64,000 nucleotides of DNA from assembly GCF_004343195.1 (NCBI RefSeq), contig NZ_SMCR01000003.1, forward strand, positions 1-64,000. The letters are read 5' to 3'. Position 1 is the first letter of the stretch; each line of letters begins with the position of its first letter. This DNA comes from Biostraticola tofi (GTDB taxonomy: Bacteria > Pseudomonadota > Gammaproteobacteria > Enterobacterales > Enterobacteriaceae). A program made the translations under genes and the position numbers. The notes beneath the pieces are model-generated. The model was not told the origin of the DNA. It ran no database searches and saw only the letters and a program-made list of their open reading frames with translations. Positions 17,496-29,244 of the stretch are shown here, piece after piece.

Positions 17496-17844
17496 AGTCT
17501 TCGTAGGACGTGGTTAACGTGTTTGGGAAGTTGAACCGGGATTGCGTATGCCGCTGTATAACCCGACACCCGGACATTTTCAGTTGCGCAGGCTGCCCAA
17601 CCTATTCTTTGTTACGAAGGCTATCATACTTACTGCTTATGGGCGAAGAATCCATTGCCTTTCCTTTTCTTGTGTTTCCTTCACTGCCTAACCGAAAGTT
17701 ATCAAAGATAAAAGCGGCTTTCTCCTGACCTGGGAAATAAAACGCAGATCACACTATTTCGTTATGTTTGCCTTGATCGCAATATTCTTTGTTGATATTT
17801 CCATTTCCTTTCATTATGGTCTTTATTACCGTAATTTGAAGGTT
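17496..17844. promoter_or_regulatory. Divergent promoter region, agaR/kbaZ
   Basis: Gene-free. TTTC repeats at about 17797-17816 (TTTCCATTTCCTTTCATT) resemble half of an AgaR-type operator and may be a second binding site. No certain -35/-10 boxes were fixed. Confidence 0.45.
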
Positions 17845-17868
17845 AAGTGAAATGAAACGAAAGTTAAA
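17845..17868 (+). promoter_or_regulatory. Putative AgaR operator
   Basis: AAGTGAAATGAAACGAAAG and the following TTAAA lie just before the AGAGG ribosome-binding site of kbaZ. The reverse complement, CTTTCGTTTCATTTCACTT, matches the TTTCGTTTyAnTT pattern of E. coli AgaR sites. Placement between promoter region and start codon suits repression. Confidence 0.65.
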
Positions 17869-17876
17869 GAGGCTAC

Positions 17877-19154
17877 ATGGCAACATTGACTGAATTAATC
17901 GCCAGGCATAAGCAGGGTGAGCATGTGGGCATCACTTCAGTATGTTCTGCCCATCCCTGGGTGCTGGAAGCCGCCATTCTGTTTGCTCGTGAGCAAGGTA
18001 CCGAATTACTGGTTGAAGCGACATCCAACCAGGTTGATCAGGACGGTGGCTACACCGGCATGACGCCGCAGGATTTCAGTGATCATCTTCGGTCGCTGGC
18101 GCAAGCGCTGGATTTCTCGCCAGACCAGTTGATTTTGGGAGGAGATCATCTTGGCCCGAATCGCTGGCAGCATATGCCGGCGGAACAGGCGATGGCACGT
18201 GCCGAGGTTTTGGTTGAGCAGTACGTGGCGGCTGGGTTTCAGAAGATCCATCTTGACTGCAGCATGCCGTGCGCCGGTGACCCGCAGCCTTTGACCGATG
18301 CTATTGTTGCTGAACGCGCGGCGCGTCTGGCCCGTGTCTGCGAGCAAACCAGCCAGAGAGAATTTGGCGCATGCCAGGTGGTGTATGTCATTGGTACTGA
18401 GGTACCTGTGCCGGGAGGGGCAGCACACTCTCTGGATTCTCTGGCTGTCACATGCGTGGATGCCGCAGCACTGACGCTGTCGACGCACCGTCAGGCGTTT
18501 GAGCGGCTAGACCTTGGTCACATCTGGCCGCGGGTGATTGGCTTGGTAGTTCAGCCAGGCGTGGAATATTCCCATGACGGTGTCGTCGACTTCGAAGCCG
18601 AAAAGGCAGCATCTCTTAGCGAATGCGTCAATCACTACCCGCACCTGGTATTTGAAGCGCACTCCACCGATTACCAGCAGCCTGAAGCTTATCGGGCTTT
18701 GGTTAAAGGCCATTTTGCCATCCTCAAAGTGGGACCCGCACTGACCTTTGCCCTGCGCGAAGCGCTTTATTCCCTGGAAAATATCGAGCGTGAATGGGTG
18801 CCCGAGGGGCAACGCAGCGGCCTACGGGCCTGCCTGGAGCAAACCATGTTGGCAGCGCCCAGTGCCTGGCAGAAATATTACCGCGGCACCGAACAGCAGC
18901 AGCATTTTGCTCGTCATTTCAGCTACTCGGATCGCTTGCGTTATTACTGGCCGGATAAGCAGGTTCAGGCAGCCGTAGACCTTCTTTTGGAAAACCTCAA
19001 TCGGCAGCCACTGTCACAGCCATTATTGAGCCAGTATCTGCCGATACAGTATCGCCGCGTTCGCAGTAAGCAGTTGCGTCCGGAGGCCCGAACCCTGGTG
19101 CTGGACGCCATCACCGATGTACTCCGTGAGTACGCCGCGGCCTGCCGCTGTTAA
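17877..19154 (+). CDS. kbaZ: D-tagatose-1,6-bisphosphate aldolase subunit KbaZ/GatZ
   Basis: A 425-residue member of the GatZ/KbaZ/AgaZ family, the non-catalytic partner that stabilises and activates the class II tagatose-bisphosphate aldolase KbaY. Family blocks: GITSVCSAHPWVLEAAI, EATSNQVDQDGGYTGMTP (residues 42-60), LILGGDHLGPNRW, KIHLDCSMPC, YVIGTEVPVPGGA, EAHSTDYQ and LKVGPALTFALREAL. Length is typical. It is the first gene of the plus-strand operon after an AGAGG site, 23 bases before agaS. KbaZ rather than GatZ is chosen because agaS lies beside it. Confidence 0.9.
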   Translation: MATLTELIARHKQGEHVGITSVCSAHPWVLEAAILFAREQGTELLVEATSNQVDQDGGYTGMTPQDFSDHLRSLAQALDFSPDQLILGGDHLGPNRWQHMPAEQAMARAEVLVEQYVAAGFQKIHLDCSMPCAGDPQPLTDAIVAERAARLARVCEQTSQREFGACQVVYVIGTEVPVPGGAAHSLDSLAVTCVDAAALTLSTHRQAFERLDLGHIWPRVIGLVVQPGVEYSHDGVVDFEAEKAASLSECVNHYPHLVFEAHSTDYQQPEAYRALVKGHFAILKVGPALTFALREALYSLENIEREWVPEGQRSGLRACLEQTMLAAPSAWQKYYRGTEQQQHFARHFSYSDRLRYYWPDKQVQAAVDLLLENLNRQPLSQPLLSQYLPIQYRRVRSKQLRPEARTLVLDAITDVLREYAAACRC

Positions 19155-19177
19155 CGAAGCTTAAGGGAAACACATTC

Positions 19178-22182
<3,005 letters not shown>

Positions 22183-22193
<11 letters not shown>

Positions 22194-23088
22194 ATCCTGG
22201 ATTGTTTATACCTTTATGGTGGTCATCACTTGGGGGGTGTGGGGGGCGTTCAGCGCTTGGCCGACAACCCATTATGGTTACCCCGATCAGTGGATTTACA
22301 TTATATGGTCCCTGACAATGTTGATCCCCTGCTGGTTTTCACTGCGTGGGCAACGCTTTGACACGTCAGGAACGGCTATCCTCTATGGCTGCTTGATCGG
22401 TTTTACCGGCGCGGGCGGCCAACTGCTGCTGTTCAAAACGCTCGCCATGGGAGCGCCTGCCTACCTGGTTTTCCCGATTATTTCCATTTCACCGGCCATT
22501 ACCGTAATGATGTCGCTGGTAATGCTGAAAGAACGAGTGAATAAACTGGGAGCTCTCGGTGTGGTATTGGCGTTATTATCCATTCTGATGTTCAGCATCA
22601 GCAGCGGCAATAGTGATAAGGGCGAAGGATTGTTATGGCTGTTCTATTCGGTGATTATCTGCATCGCCTGGGGCGTGCAGGCTTTTTTCATGAAGAGAGC
22701 ATCCAATCTTGGCGTTAAAGACAGTTCGGTGTTCGGTTATATGACTCTGACCGGTATTGTACTGGCGCCGGTTGCCTGGCTGATGCTGGCAGACAAAGGG
22801 GCCAGTTATCCGCTGATGGCCACACTTGCCACTGCGTTTATTCAGTTATTAAATGCCGTAGGTGCCTTATGCCTGGTCATGGCGTTATCCCGCGGCAAGG
22901 CGACGATAATCGCGCCCTGCACCAATGCCTTGGCGCCCGTATTGACCGCGGTCATCTCGTTGATTGTTTATCAGTCAATGCCGGGGGCATGGGCATTAGC
23001 CGGTATTGTGCTGGCGATTTCAGGGTCGACGATGATGGTGTATTCTGAAGAGAAACAAAACGCGATAAAATTAAGTACTGCTCTGTAA
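22183..23088 (+). CDS. DMT-superfamily (EamA) permease
   Basis: A 301-residue inner-membrane protein with about ten hydrophobic segments in two EamA repeats (WIVYTFMVVITWGVWGAFSAW; LVFPIISISPAITVMMSLVMLKERVNKLGALGVVLAL; then WLFYSVIICIAWGVQAFFMKRASNLG). Its start is overlapped by 11 bases with the kinase gene, so it is coupled to it. I infer that it imports the free amino sugar released by the secreted glycosidase, feeding the kinase. DMT transporters also move amino acids and nucleosides, so the substrate remains open. Confidence 0.85.
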
Positions 23089-23175
23089 ATTATTTCCATT
23101 CGTCATCGCCCGTTTTTATTATGTGTGAAACACAGGGGATGCCTGCGCTTATGATTTTACCGGAGTAATAGATTT

Positions 23176-24444
23176 ATGAAATTTCCTTTGGCAGTAATGT
23201 GTATGGCTTTATTTAGCGGCAACCTCTTTGCTGAGACTATCAATAATTCAACGGTGACTTTTGATCATCAACCCATATTGACGACCCAGCTTGCAGCAAC
23301 GCCGCCAATGGGCTGGTCAAGCTGGAATTATTATGGTGATAGAATAAATGAAAAAGTGATAATTGATACTATAGATAAAATGGTTTCAACAGGTCTGCGC
23401 GATGCGGGTTATATTTATGTCAATATTGATGATGGCTGGCAAAAATACAAAGGATCCCGAGTCGATAATCCACTGGCAATTGATGAAAATAAATTCCCTA
23501 AGGGAATAAAATATCTGGCGGATTATGCGCACAAGAAGGGAATGAAATTGGGAATTTACAGCGGGCCCGGTAATATGACGTGTGCGGGCTATACCGGATC
23601 GGAAGGGCATGAAAAAGAAGATGCTGCCCTGTTCGCCTCATGGGGTGTAGACCACTTGAAATATGATTCATGCTGTAGCCATCAGCAAGCAAGTCAGGCT
23701 GTGCTGAAAACGGCCTTCGGCAATATGTCAGAGGCACTGAAGGCAACCGGACGGCCGGTGGTCTATCACGCCTGCCATTGCGGCTGGCAGAACATCTGGC
23801 AGTGGGGAGCAAAAGTCGGTGCCAATCAGTGGCGCATCGGCCAGGATATCAGCGATGATTTTAACTATCCCGGCCACCGGGAAGATTACTACTTTGATGT
23901 GCTGGATATGATAGATCGCGGTGTTGGTCTGGAACAATACAGCGGCAAAGGCCACTGGAATGATTACGATATGCTGATTATCGGGCTGCACGGGCACTCA
24001 AAGGAACTGGTGGGAACCGGCGCTTCGGATACTGAATACCGTACGCATTTTAGCATGTGGTCGATACTGAGTTCGCCGCTGTTGATTGGCGCGAATCTGG
24101 ATAATCTGACGGCCGAAGATCTGGCGACGCTGACCAATAAAGAAATCATTGCTCTGAACCAGGACCCCCTAGGGCTACAGGCAAAAAGAGTGGTCAGTAA
24201 CGGCGATTTGCAAATATTCGCCAAACCGCTGGCAGATGGATCCTGGGCGGTCGCTTTACTGAACCGTTCGAGCCAGACCGCCATCATGAGCCTTAATATC
24301 CAACAGGACCTGGACCTGCCCTGGAAGAAAATGCTGGTGCGTGATATAGGGGCAAAACGCGATATGGGTGCATTCGAACAGCGCTATTCCACCGAAGTCC
24401 AGTCTCATGAAGCCAAGATGCTGGTTATTCGCAGTGGCTGGTAG
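23176..24444 (+). CDS. Secreted GH27 alpha-galactosidase/alpha-N-acetylgalactosaminidase
   Basis: A 422-residue exported glycoside hydrolase with a signal peptide ending NLFA-E. GH27 landmarks: TPPMGWSSWNYYGDRI (42-57), YIYVNIDDGWQ (79-89), YAHKKGMKLGIYSGPG, LKYDSC with nucleophile Asp164, RIGQDI with likely acid/base Asp224, and GHWNDYDML, then a C-terminal beta domain. In alpha-galactosidases the C2-hydroxyl is held by the Glu of a CEW motif; here that block reads ACHCGW, with His201 in the Glu place. N-acetylgalactosaminidases also lack this Glu. With AgaS and KbaYZ in the same operon, I favour release of GalNAc or galactosamine from alpha-linked glycans. The alignment is by eye. Confidence 0.85.
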   Translation: MKFPLAVMCMALFSGNLFAETINNSTVTFDHQPILTTQLAATPPMGWSSWNYYGDRINEKVIIDTIDKMVSTGLRDAGYIYVNIDDGWQKYKGSRVDNPLAIDENKFPKGIKYLADYAHKKGMKLGIYSGPGNMTCAGYTGSEGHEKEDAALFASWGVDHLKYDSCCSHQQASQAVLKTAFGNMSEALKATGRPVVYHACHCGWQNIWQWGAKVGANQWRIGQDISDDFNYPGHREDYYFDVLDMIDRGVGLEQYSGKGHWNDYDMLIIGLHGHSKELVGTGASDTEYRTHFSMWSILSSPLLIGANLDNLTAEDLATLTNKEIIALNQDPLGLQAKRVVSNGDLQIFAKPLADGSWAVALLNRSSQTAIMSLNIQQDLDLPWKKMLVRDIGAKRDMGAFEQRYSTEVQSHEAKMLVIRSGW

Positions 24445-24684
24445 CTACGCCAAAATAGACTTAAAAAAACCGTCTCGGCCGTCCCTTGCCCGCCTAGGTG
24501 GATACCACGGCATCAGCAGGTAAAAGGTCGGCCGGGGACTACGGTAGCCATTTTAAGACTTCTTTCTTTTTGAATTAATGGAGATTAAATATAATTTAGC
24601 GCGTGATAATAATGTAAAAACTCTTTGTTTAATTACTGTTTCAAGTTATCGGCGCAGGATGAGTTTTCTATCAGGGAGGATGTA

Positions 24685-25542
24685 ATGAAACGGATCACGA
24701 TTCCACTGTTGGCGCTCATTCTGGCCGGATGTACTCATGAAAAAAATGCCCTCATTGAGCAGGGCAATTATAAAATAGATCGCGGCAATTATACGGTAGA
24801 CACTCGCATTACTTCCGCTAACGCCAATGAGCGCATTCGCTTTTTGGTGATGCATTATACCGCTGTGGATGACAAGGAATCCCTTCGCCTGCTGACCCAG
24901 CCTGATGGTGGGGCCAGCGCCCATTATCTGATTCCTTCCGTGCCTGCGGTTGACGGGGGAAAGCCGGTGGTTCTGGGACTGGTGCCGGAGAGAAGGCGCG
25001 CTTGGCACGCGGGGGTGAGTCACTGGGCGCAGCGTGATAATCTCAATGATACGTCCATTGGCATTGAAATCGTCAATCTTGGTTTTACCGAGGGGTTGAC
25101 GGGCAAACATTGGTATCCTTATACACCGGAGCAAATCGAACTGGTCGCGCGGATGGCGCAAGATATCGCAACACGATATGGTATTTCGCCTGATAATATC
25201 CTGGCCCACAGTGACATTGCTCCTCAGCGAAAACATGATCCAGGCCCGTTATTCCCGTGGGAAATGCTGGCTAAGCGTGGCATAGGCGCATGGCCTTCAA
25301 AAGAGGCGGTAGTCAAATACCTGGCTGGCCGAGACCCCGCAGCAACCGCGTCAGTCAAGGTTATACAGACCGCCCTGGCCAAATATGGCTATCAAATCCC
25401 GCAGAATGGTGAGCTGGATGAGGAGACCAGAAAGGTGTTGATTGCCTTCCAGATGCATTTCCGGCCATCGGATATCTCCGGCTCAGCTGATGCGCAGACC
25501 GAAGCCCTGGCCTTGGCGCTGGTAGAAAAATACCGTCAGTAA
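24685..25542 (+). CDS. amiD: AmiD, lipoprotein N-acetylmuramoyl-L-alanine amidase
   Basis: A 285-residue outer-membrane amidase that cuts the MurNAc-L-Ala bond of peptidoglycan. The start at MKRITIPLLALILAGC follows GGGAGG and places the lipobox LAGC at residues 13-16. The amidase_2 domain carries zinc ligands: His in VMHYTAVDDKESL, His in HSDIAPQRKHDPG plus Asp, and the SAHYLIP and GIEIVNLG blocks. The C-terminus (VIQTALAKYGY ... LIAFQMHFRP) is a peptidoglycan-binding domain. Length matches E. coli AmiD. It stands alone. Confidence 0.93.
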   Translation: MKRITIPLLALILAGCTHEKNALIEQGNYKIDRGNYTVDTRITSANANERIRFLVMHYTAVDDKESLRLLTQPDGGASAHYLIPSVPAVDGGKPVVLGLVPERRRAWHAGVSHWAQRDNLNDTSIGIEIVNLGFTEGLTGKHWYPYTPEQIELVARMAQDIATRYGISPDNILAHSDIAPQRKHDPGPLFPWEMLAKRGIGAWPSKEAVVKYLAGRDPAATASVKVIQTALAKYGYQIPQNGELDEETRKVLIAFQMHFRPSDISGSADAQTEALALALVEKYRQ

Positions 25543-25569
25543 GCAAGGCGCTTGGTGCCGGCGTCAACC

Positions 25570-25602
25570 GGAGGCTGATAGGCTTTGGCCCTATCAGCCT
25601 CC
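25570..25602. repeat. Strong 13-bp hairpin downstream of amiD
   Basis: GGAGGCTGATAGG at 25570-25582 pairs perfectly with CCTATCAGCCTCC at 25590-25602 around a 7-base loop. No T-run follows on either strand, so it is not a classical terminator; it may stabilise the amiD transcript end. Confidence 0.7.
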
Positions 25603-25787
25603 CGGGCTCCAAACAGGCCTATTCTGTGACAGCGCTCGGGTAAATGGCGATTTACATGTCGCCTTGGGACAGAAGATCGTGCTGAAATGAGCGAAACTTA
25701 CGCAATTGTTAACACAAAGCCCGTGTAATAAGGTAAAATAATTTATCGTTACAGGCATAAAGTTAACATTACGGAGGTATTCCTGTC

Positions 25788-26087
25788 ATGAATTCCAGCA
25801 GTCAGCACTTGAATGAAGGTTCCGCACAACCCATTACCACCACGTTGTCCGGTGTCATTACCAAATCTCCCAGCCGTATTAAAAGCACTACCGGTCGTCC
25901 CATGGTCAAGGCCACAATTCTGGCTGAAAGCGAAAAGCGCAGCTCTTATCCGCTGACCGTTGTGGGGTTTGATATCATGGCGCTCGAATTAATGGCCCAT
26001 TTGCGGGGCCAGCGCCTCAAGATTACCGGCCGTATGGAATGGAATGGTGGGTATTCCATCGTTGCCGATCAGATTGTCGCCGTCTGA
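25788..26087 (+). CDS. Small OB-fold protein, PriB/SSB-like
   Basis: A 99-residue protein with an alternating beta pattern of an OB fold: TTTLSGVITKSPSRIKS, RPMVKATILAESE, SYPLTVVGFDIMALELMAHLRGQRLKITGRMEW and YSIVADQIVAV. It resembles single-stranded DNA-binding/PriB-type proteins but is not the canonical priB, which sits in the rpsF operon. GGAGG lies suitably before the ATG. It appears to be monocistronic. A role in binding single-stranded nucleic acid is an inference from the fold. Confidence 0.65.
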   Translation: MNSSSQHLNEGSAQPITTTLSGVITKSPSRIKSTTGRPMVKATILAESEKRSSYPLTVVGFDIMALELMAHLRGQRLKITGRMEWNGGYSIVADQIVAV

Positions 26088-26393
26088 CCACTGCGCTTTG
26101 ACCAACATCCCGCGAGTCCCCTTGAACTGATTCCTGCTTAATCGCTTTTTTTAATATGTCTGATGCACGACTTCAATCGTCCATTATTTAATCAGTTATA
26201 TGCACTTTTTGGGCATGGTTCGTCAGTTGAAACAGGCCGTTGGATCGCTGCGTTGTCACCGATGCACGAACAACGGTTATTTTCTTTTTTAGCATTTTAT
26301 CAGCGAGTTATGGGCCATCGCTTCGAATTTGCATAGACCATGCATCGTTGCTTGTGAAGTATGATGAGTGAATAAATAATAATAAAAAAAACC
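26088..26393. other. AT-rich intergenic region
   Basis: No gene recognised in about 300 bases between the OB-fold gene and the cold-shock promoter. Runs of A and T are common; nothing else stands out. Confidence 0.5.
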
Positions 26394-26605
26394 TTGCTAT
26401 CAGAATCTGCCTGTGTGTAAATAGCGTCATCGGTTTGTAGAACAGACCTATTTATGAATGTCATTTTAGTAAAGTTGTTCCGGTTTAAACGATGTCAAAA
26501 TCGCTTCTCCGAGGAATTTCCTTCTCTAGTGCTCCCATAAGTAATTCCTGACAAACAGACCACAATCGCCTTATGGCGGCCCAACTACTATGAAGGATAT
26601 ATCCT
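26394..26605 (+). promoter_or_regulatory. Cold-shock promoter and long 5' leader with cold box
   Basis: TTGCTA at 26394 and TGTAAAT at 26416 make a plausible -35/-10 pair. The transcript would begin near 26428 with CGGTTTGTAGAACAGACCTATT, closely matching the start of E. coli cspA mRNA (CGGTTTGACGTACAGACCATT), the cold box. That gives a leader of about 175 bases before the ATG, similar to the 159-base cspA leader, which refolds on cooling to allow translation. AAGGA lies just before the start codon. Confidence 0.75.
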
Positions 26606-26818
26606 ATGTCTAATAAAATGACTGGTTCAGTAAAATGGTTTGACGCTGGTAAAGGTTTTGGCTTCATCACTCCTGCTGACGGCAGCAAAGATGTGTTCGT
26701 TCACTTCTCTGCCATCCAGAGCAATGATTTCAAAACCCTGGACGAAGGCCAGCAGGTCGAGTTCAACATCGAACAAGGCCAGAAAGGCCCGTCAGCAACT
26801 AACGTTGTTGCGCTGTAA
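26606..26818 (+). CDS. CspA-family cold-shock protein
   Basis: A 70-residue single cold-shock domain starting [23 protein letters not shown], with RNP1 (KGFGFI) and RNP2 (VFVHF) motifs. It binds RNA and single-stranded DNA and melts secondary structure. The MT(G) N-terminus and the long cold-box leader group it with the cold-inducible CspA/B/G branch rather than CspE. A strong terminator lies about 90 bases downstream, so it is monocistronic. Confidence 0.95.
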   Translation: MSNKMTGSVKWFDAGKGFGFITPADGSKDVFVHFSAIQSNDFKTLDEGQQVEFNIEQGQKGPSATNVVAL

Positions 26819-26910
26819 TTTACAGCCTGGCTACTTAAGCGCCTGACCTTGAGTCTTCTGCAGCTCTGACTGTGAATGACAAAACAGCGCTTTCGGCCTG
26901 AAAATTTTAG

Positions 26911-26938
26911 AACCTCGGCTTCGCCGGGGTTTTTTTTG
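26911..26938 (+). terminator. Rho-independent terminator of the cold-shock gene
   Basis: AACCTCGGC-TTC-GCCGGGGTT (one G-T pair) followed by a run of T. It ends the cspA-type transcript. The remaining 250 bases to yedD hold no recognised gene. Confidence 0.88.
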
Positions 26939-27190
26939 ATCTCGATTCCGCTGCCTTGTTCTGAGGCTTATAGTCCTTTCTTCGTTATTGTCATCTCCGC
27001 CATTACCAGCTTAACATTCTTTTATATGCTTAAATCTATTAAACTGTGCTAACGGAGACCGGCGGTCCTTGCCATGATGGCGTGATTGCTTTCTCTAGGG
27101 ACGGAGTCCGCAAGCGGTTGTTCGCTGAAATCTTCCGCTGGGAACGTCTTACCTGCTTCAGCCATTCAAGACTTATCAAGGACATCAAGC

Positions 27191-27670
27191 ATGAAGAAGA
27201 TTTTTGTTGCGTTACTGCTGGCAACATCTGTTTCCGGATGCGCGGGAGCGCCGGAATATGCTGAAGTGATAACCACGCCAGCCCCGCAAGGTGTTGCAGG
27301 CGTGTGGCAAAGCGCAGGTCCTCAGAAGGCGCTGGTCAGCCCAGATGCCATGGCCAGTTTCCTGGTCAGCCCACAGGGTAAAACGGTAGACTGTCGGCAA
27401 TGGGAACGTACGATTGCCAATCCTGGCAAGCTGATTATCTGGAAGGGCGAGCTCTATAATATCAATGCCAAGAATGAGTTATTCCCGATAAGCATTACCC
27501 AAGGCACGATGCATTACGGTAACCTTAACCTTGTCAAAGTGAAGGAGGCGACAGAAGAGTGCAGCGTCCAGGCCAACCCCGTGCAGGCGGTCAATCCGAA
27601 GCCACAATCTGCCCATTTGACGGAACGCCATACTCATAAAAAAGGTATCGGCATGTCAGATAAAGACTGA
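27191..27670 (+). CDS. yedD: YedD-like lipoprotein
   Basis: A 159-residue exported lipoprotein. From MKKIFVALLLATSVSGCAGAP the lipobox VSGC puts the lipidated Cys at residue 17. The body parallels E. coli YedD: TPAPQGVAGVWQSAGPQKALVSPDAM, VDCRQWERTIANPGKL, then ATEECSV. A C-terminal tail of about 30 residues beyond the family end (AHLTERHTHKKGIGMSDKD) is extra. Paired Cys in DCRQW and EECS probably bond. Upstream in-frame codons are unlikely to be used because the signal peptide starts at 27191. Function unknown. Confidence 0.85.
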   Translation: MKKIFVALLLATSVSGCAGAPEYAEVITTPAPQGVAGVWQSAGPQKALVSPDAMASFLVSPQGKTVDCRQWERTIANPGKLIIWKGELYNINAKNELFPISITQGTMHYGNLNLVKVKEATEECSVQANPVQAVNPKPQSAHLTERHTHKKGIGMSDKD

Positions 27671-27768
27671 TAGCCACCGGCATCGAGAGCGGCGACTTGA
27701 CTCAGGCGGTTGCCGTTTTTTGGCGGCCTGACGCTGGTGAGAAAACCATCCTGACAAACACCCATACC

Positions 27769-27886
27769 CGCCAGCTATGGCTATCCACTGAGATTCGACA
27801 GCAGCCAACGCATCGGTATGACCGTCACCATTATCCGCCAGCTATGGCTATCCACTCAGATTCGGCAGCAGCCAACGCATCGGTAT
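27769..27886 (+). repeat. Two-copy tandem repeat, period 67 bases
   Basis: A 51-base unit beginning CGCCAGCTATGGCTATCCAC at 27769 recurs at 27836 with only two differences, separated by 16 bases. It lies in a gene-free region downstream of yedD. No coding role is seen. Confidence 0.85.
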
Positions 27887-28320
27887 AACAGCCATCATGC
27901 TGCAGAAATGCGAGACAAAATGAGTAGTCTGCGGTGTCCCGACATTTAGCATGCGCTGCCTGGTCGGGGAAGATCCTGGTCTGCTGATGCGAATGTTTAA
28001 ATTTTCTGCACTAAGCGCTTGCAGCTGGCTTTTATGATATAATACAACCAGACGTTATAGGGCCCTACCCCCGAGACTTACCTACCAATTTTCACGCTTT
28101 TGCCCCCGAGATCCGCAAGGCATAGGCGTGACGACCGATAAACCCGATGGATAGGCTAGCAACAGCGCTGTTCAGAGTTTTCCTGATTTTGGTAAATAAA
28201 TTGAAAATTCTCACTTTTTTTGCCGATTATATCAGATAAAGGGTGTCAAACCATTCACAGCATCGTCAAACAATACTCTGTCCACGCTGCTGATACTCCA
28301 TCGACTAAAGAATGAAGCTT
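27887..28320. other. Long leader region upstream of lpxP
   Basis: More than 400 bases without a recognised gene. It contains a promoter-like extended -10 near 28035 and an AT-rich stretch near 28185-28240. A small RNA or an unusually long lpxP leader is possible but unproven. Confidence 0.45.
28019..28043 (+). promoter_or_regulatory. Promoter-like extended -10
   Basis: TGATATAAT at 28035-28043 is a perfect extended -10 (TGnTATAAT). TTGCAG at 28019 is too close (13 bases) to be a normal -35. It would start a transcript near 28050, giving lpxP a leader of about 270 bases. Confidence 0.4.
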
Positions 28321-29244
28321 ATGCCGCACACACAAAAAATGTCCATCGCGCTCCTGCATCCCCGTTACTGGTTTACCTGGTTCGGGTTAGGGGTGTTGTT
28401 TCTACTGGTCCAGCTCCCCTATCCGGTTTTACGCCGGTTAGGGGGGGTGCTTGGCAGAGCTTCACGGCCTTTCCTGAAACGTCGGGTTGCCATCGCCCGC
28501 CGAAATTTGGAATTGTGCTTTCCACTGATGGATAAAACCAAACTGGAACAGACCATCACTGATAATTTCAGTTCTCTGGGCATGGGGCTAATGGAAACCG
28601 GTATGGCCTGGTTCTGGTCTGATGCTCGCGTCAAACGCTGGTTTGATGTTTCAGGGCTGCACAATCTGCAGCGCGCTAATCAGCATAACCAGGGTGTGAT
28701 GGTGATTGGGATTCATTTTATGTCATTGGAGCTGGGCGGTAGGGCTATGGGACTTTGTCAGCCGATGATGGCGATGTATCGTCCCCATAACAATAAAGCT
28801 ATGGAATGCGTCCAAACCTGGGGACGGATGCGTTCCAATAAGGCAATGCTTGATCGTAAAGATTTACGCAGCATGGTCAATGCGATGAAACAGGGTGAAA
28901 CGGTATGGTTTGCCCCAGATCAGGATTACGGCCCCAGGGGCAGTATTTTCGCCCCGTTTTTTGCTGTTGACCAGGCGGCCACTACCCGCGGCACTTTTAC
29001 CCTGGCCCGTCTGGCTAAACCCAAACTGGTGCCGGTCGTGCTTATCCGTAAACAGGATGGCAGTGGGTATCAACTGCTGATCCAACCGCAACTGGATGAC
29101 TACCCCCTGGATGATGAAATGGCGGCGACGGTTTACATGAATAAAGTCGTCGAAAAAGAAATCATGCGTGCTCCTGAGCAATATCTTTGGCTGCATCGTC
29201 GGTTCAAAACCCGTCCGAGCGGTGAATTATCGCTATACCTCTGA
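28321..29244 (+). CDS. lpxP: LpxP, palmitoleoyl-ACP-dependent lipid A acyltransferase
   Basis: A 307-residue inner-membrane acyltransferase that adds a secondary acyl chain to Kdo2-lipid IV-A. HPRYWFTWFGLGVLFLLVQLPYPVLR gives the N-terminal anchor; IGIHFMSLELGG carries the HX4E catalytic motif (about residue 136); YRPHNNKAME, RMRSNKAML, WFAPDQDYGPRGS and EIMRAPEQYLWLHRRFKTRP follow. The C-terminus and PQ/YGRKGS-type blocks match E. coli LpxP better than LpxL. In E. coli LpxP is cold-induced. I take the second ATG as the start, since the N-terminal spacing then equals E. coli; the ATG at 28312 is possible. Confidence 0.9.
   Translation: MPHTQKMSIALLHPRYWFTWFGLGVLFLLVQLPYPVLRRLGGVLGRASRPFLKRRVAIARRNLELCFPLMDKTKLEQTITDNFSSLGMGLMETGMAWFWSDARVKRWFDVSGLHNLQRANQHNQGVMVIGIHFMSLELGGRAMGLCQPMMAMYRPHNNKAMECVQTWGRMRSNKAMLDRKDLRSMVNAMKQGETVWFAPDQDYGPRGSIFAPFFAVDQAATTRGTFTLARLAKPKLVPVVLIRKQDGSGYQLLIQPQLDDYPLDDEMAATVYMNKVVEKEIMRAPEQYLWLHRRFKTRPSGELSLYL

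Noticed and set aside
17510-17728. 72-codon plus-strand frame in the agaR-kbaZ gap
   Set aside because: Lies in a regulatory region, has no ribosome-binding site and no family resemblance.
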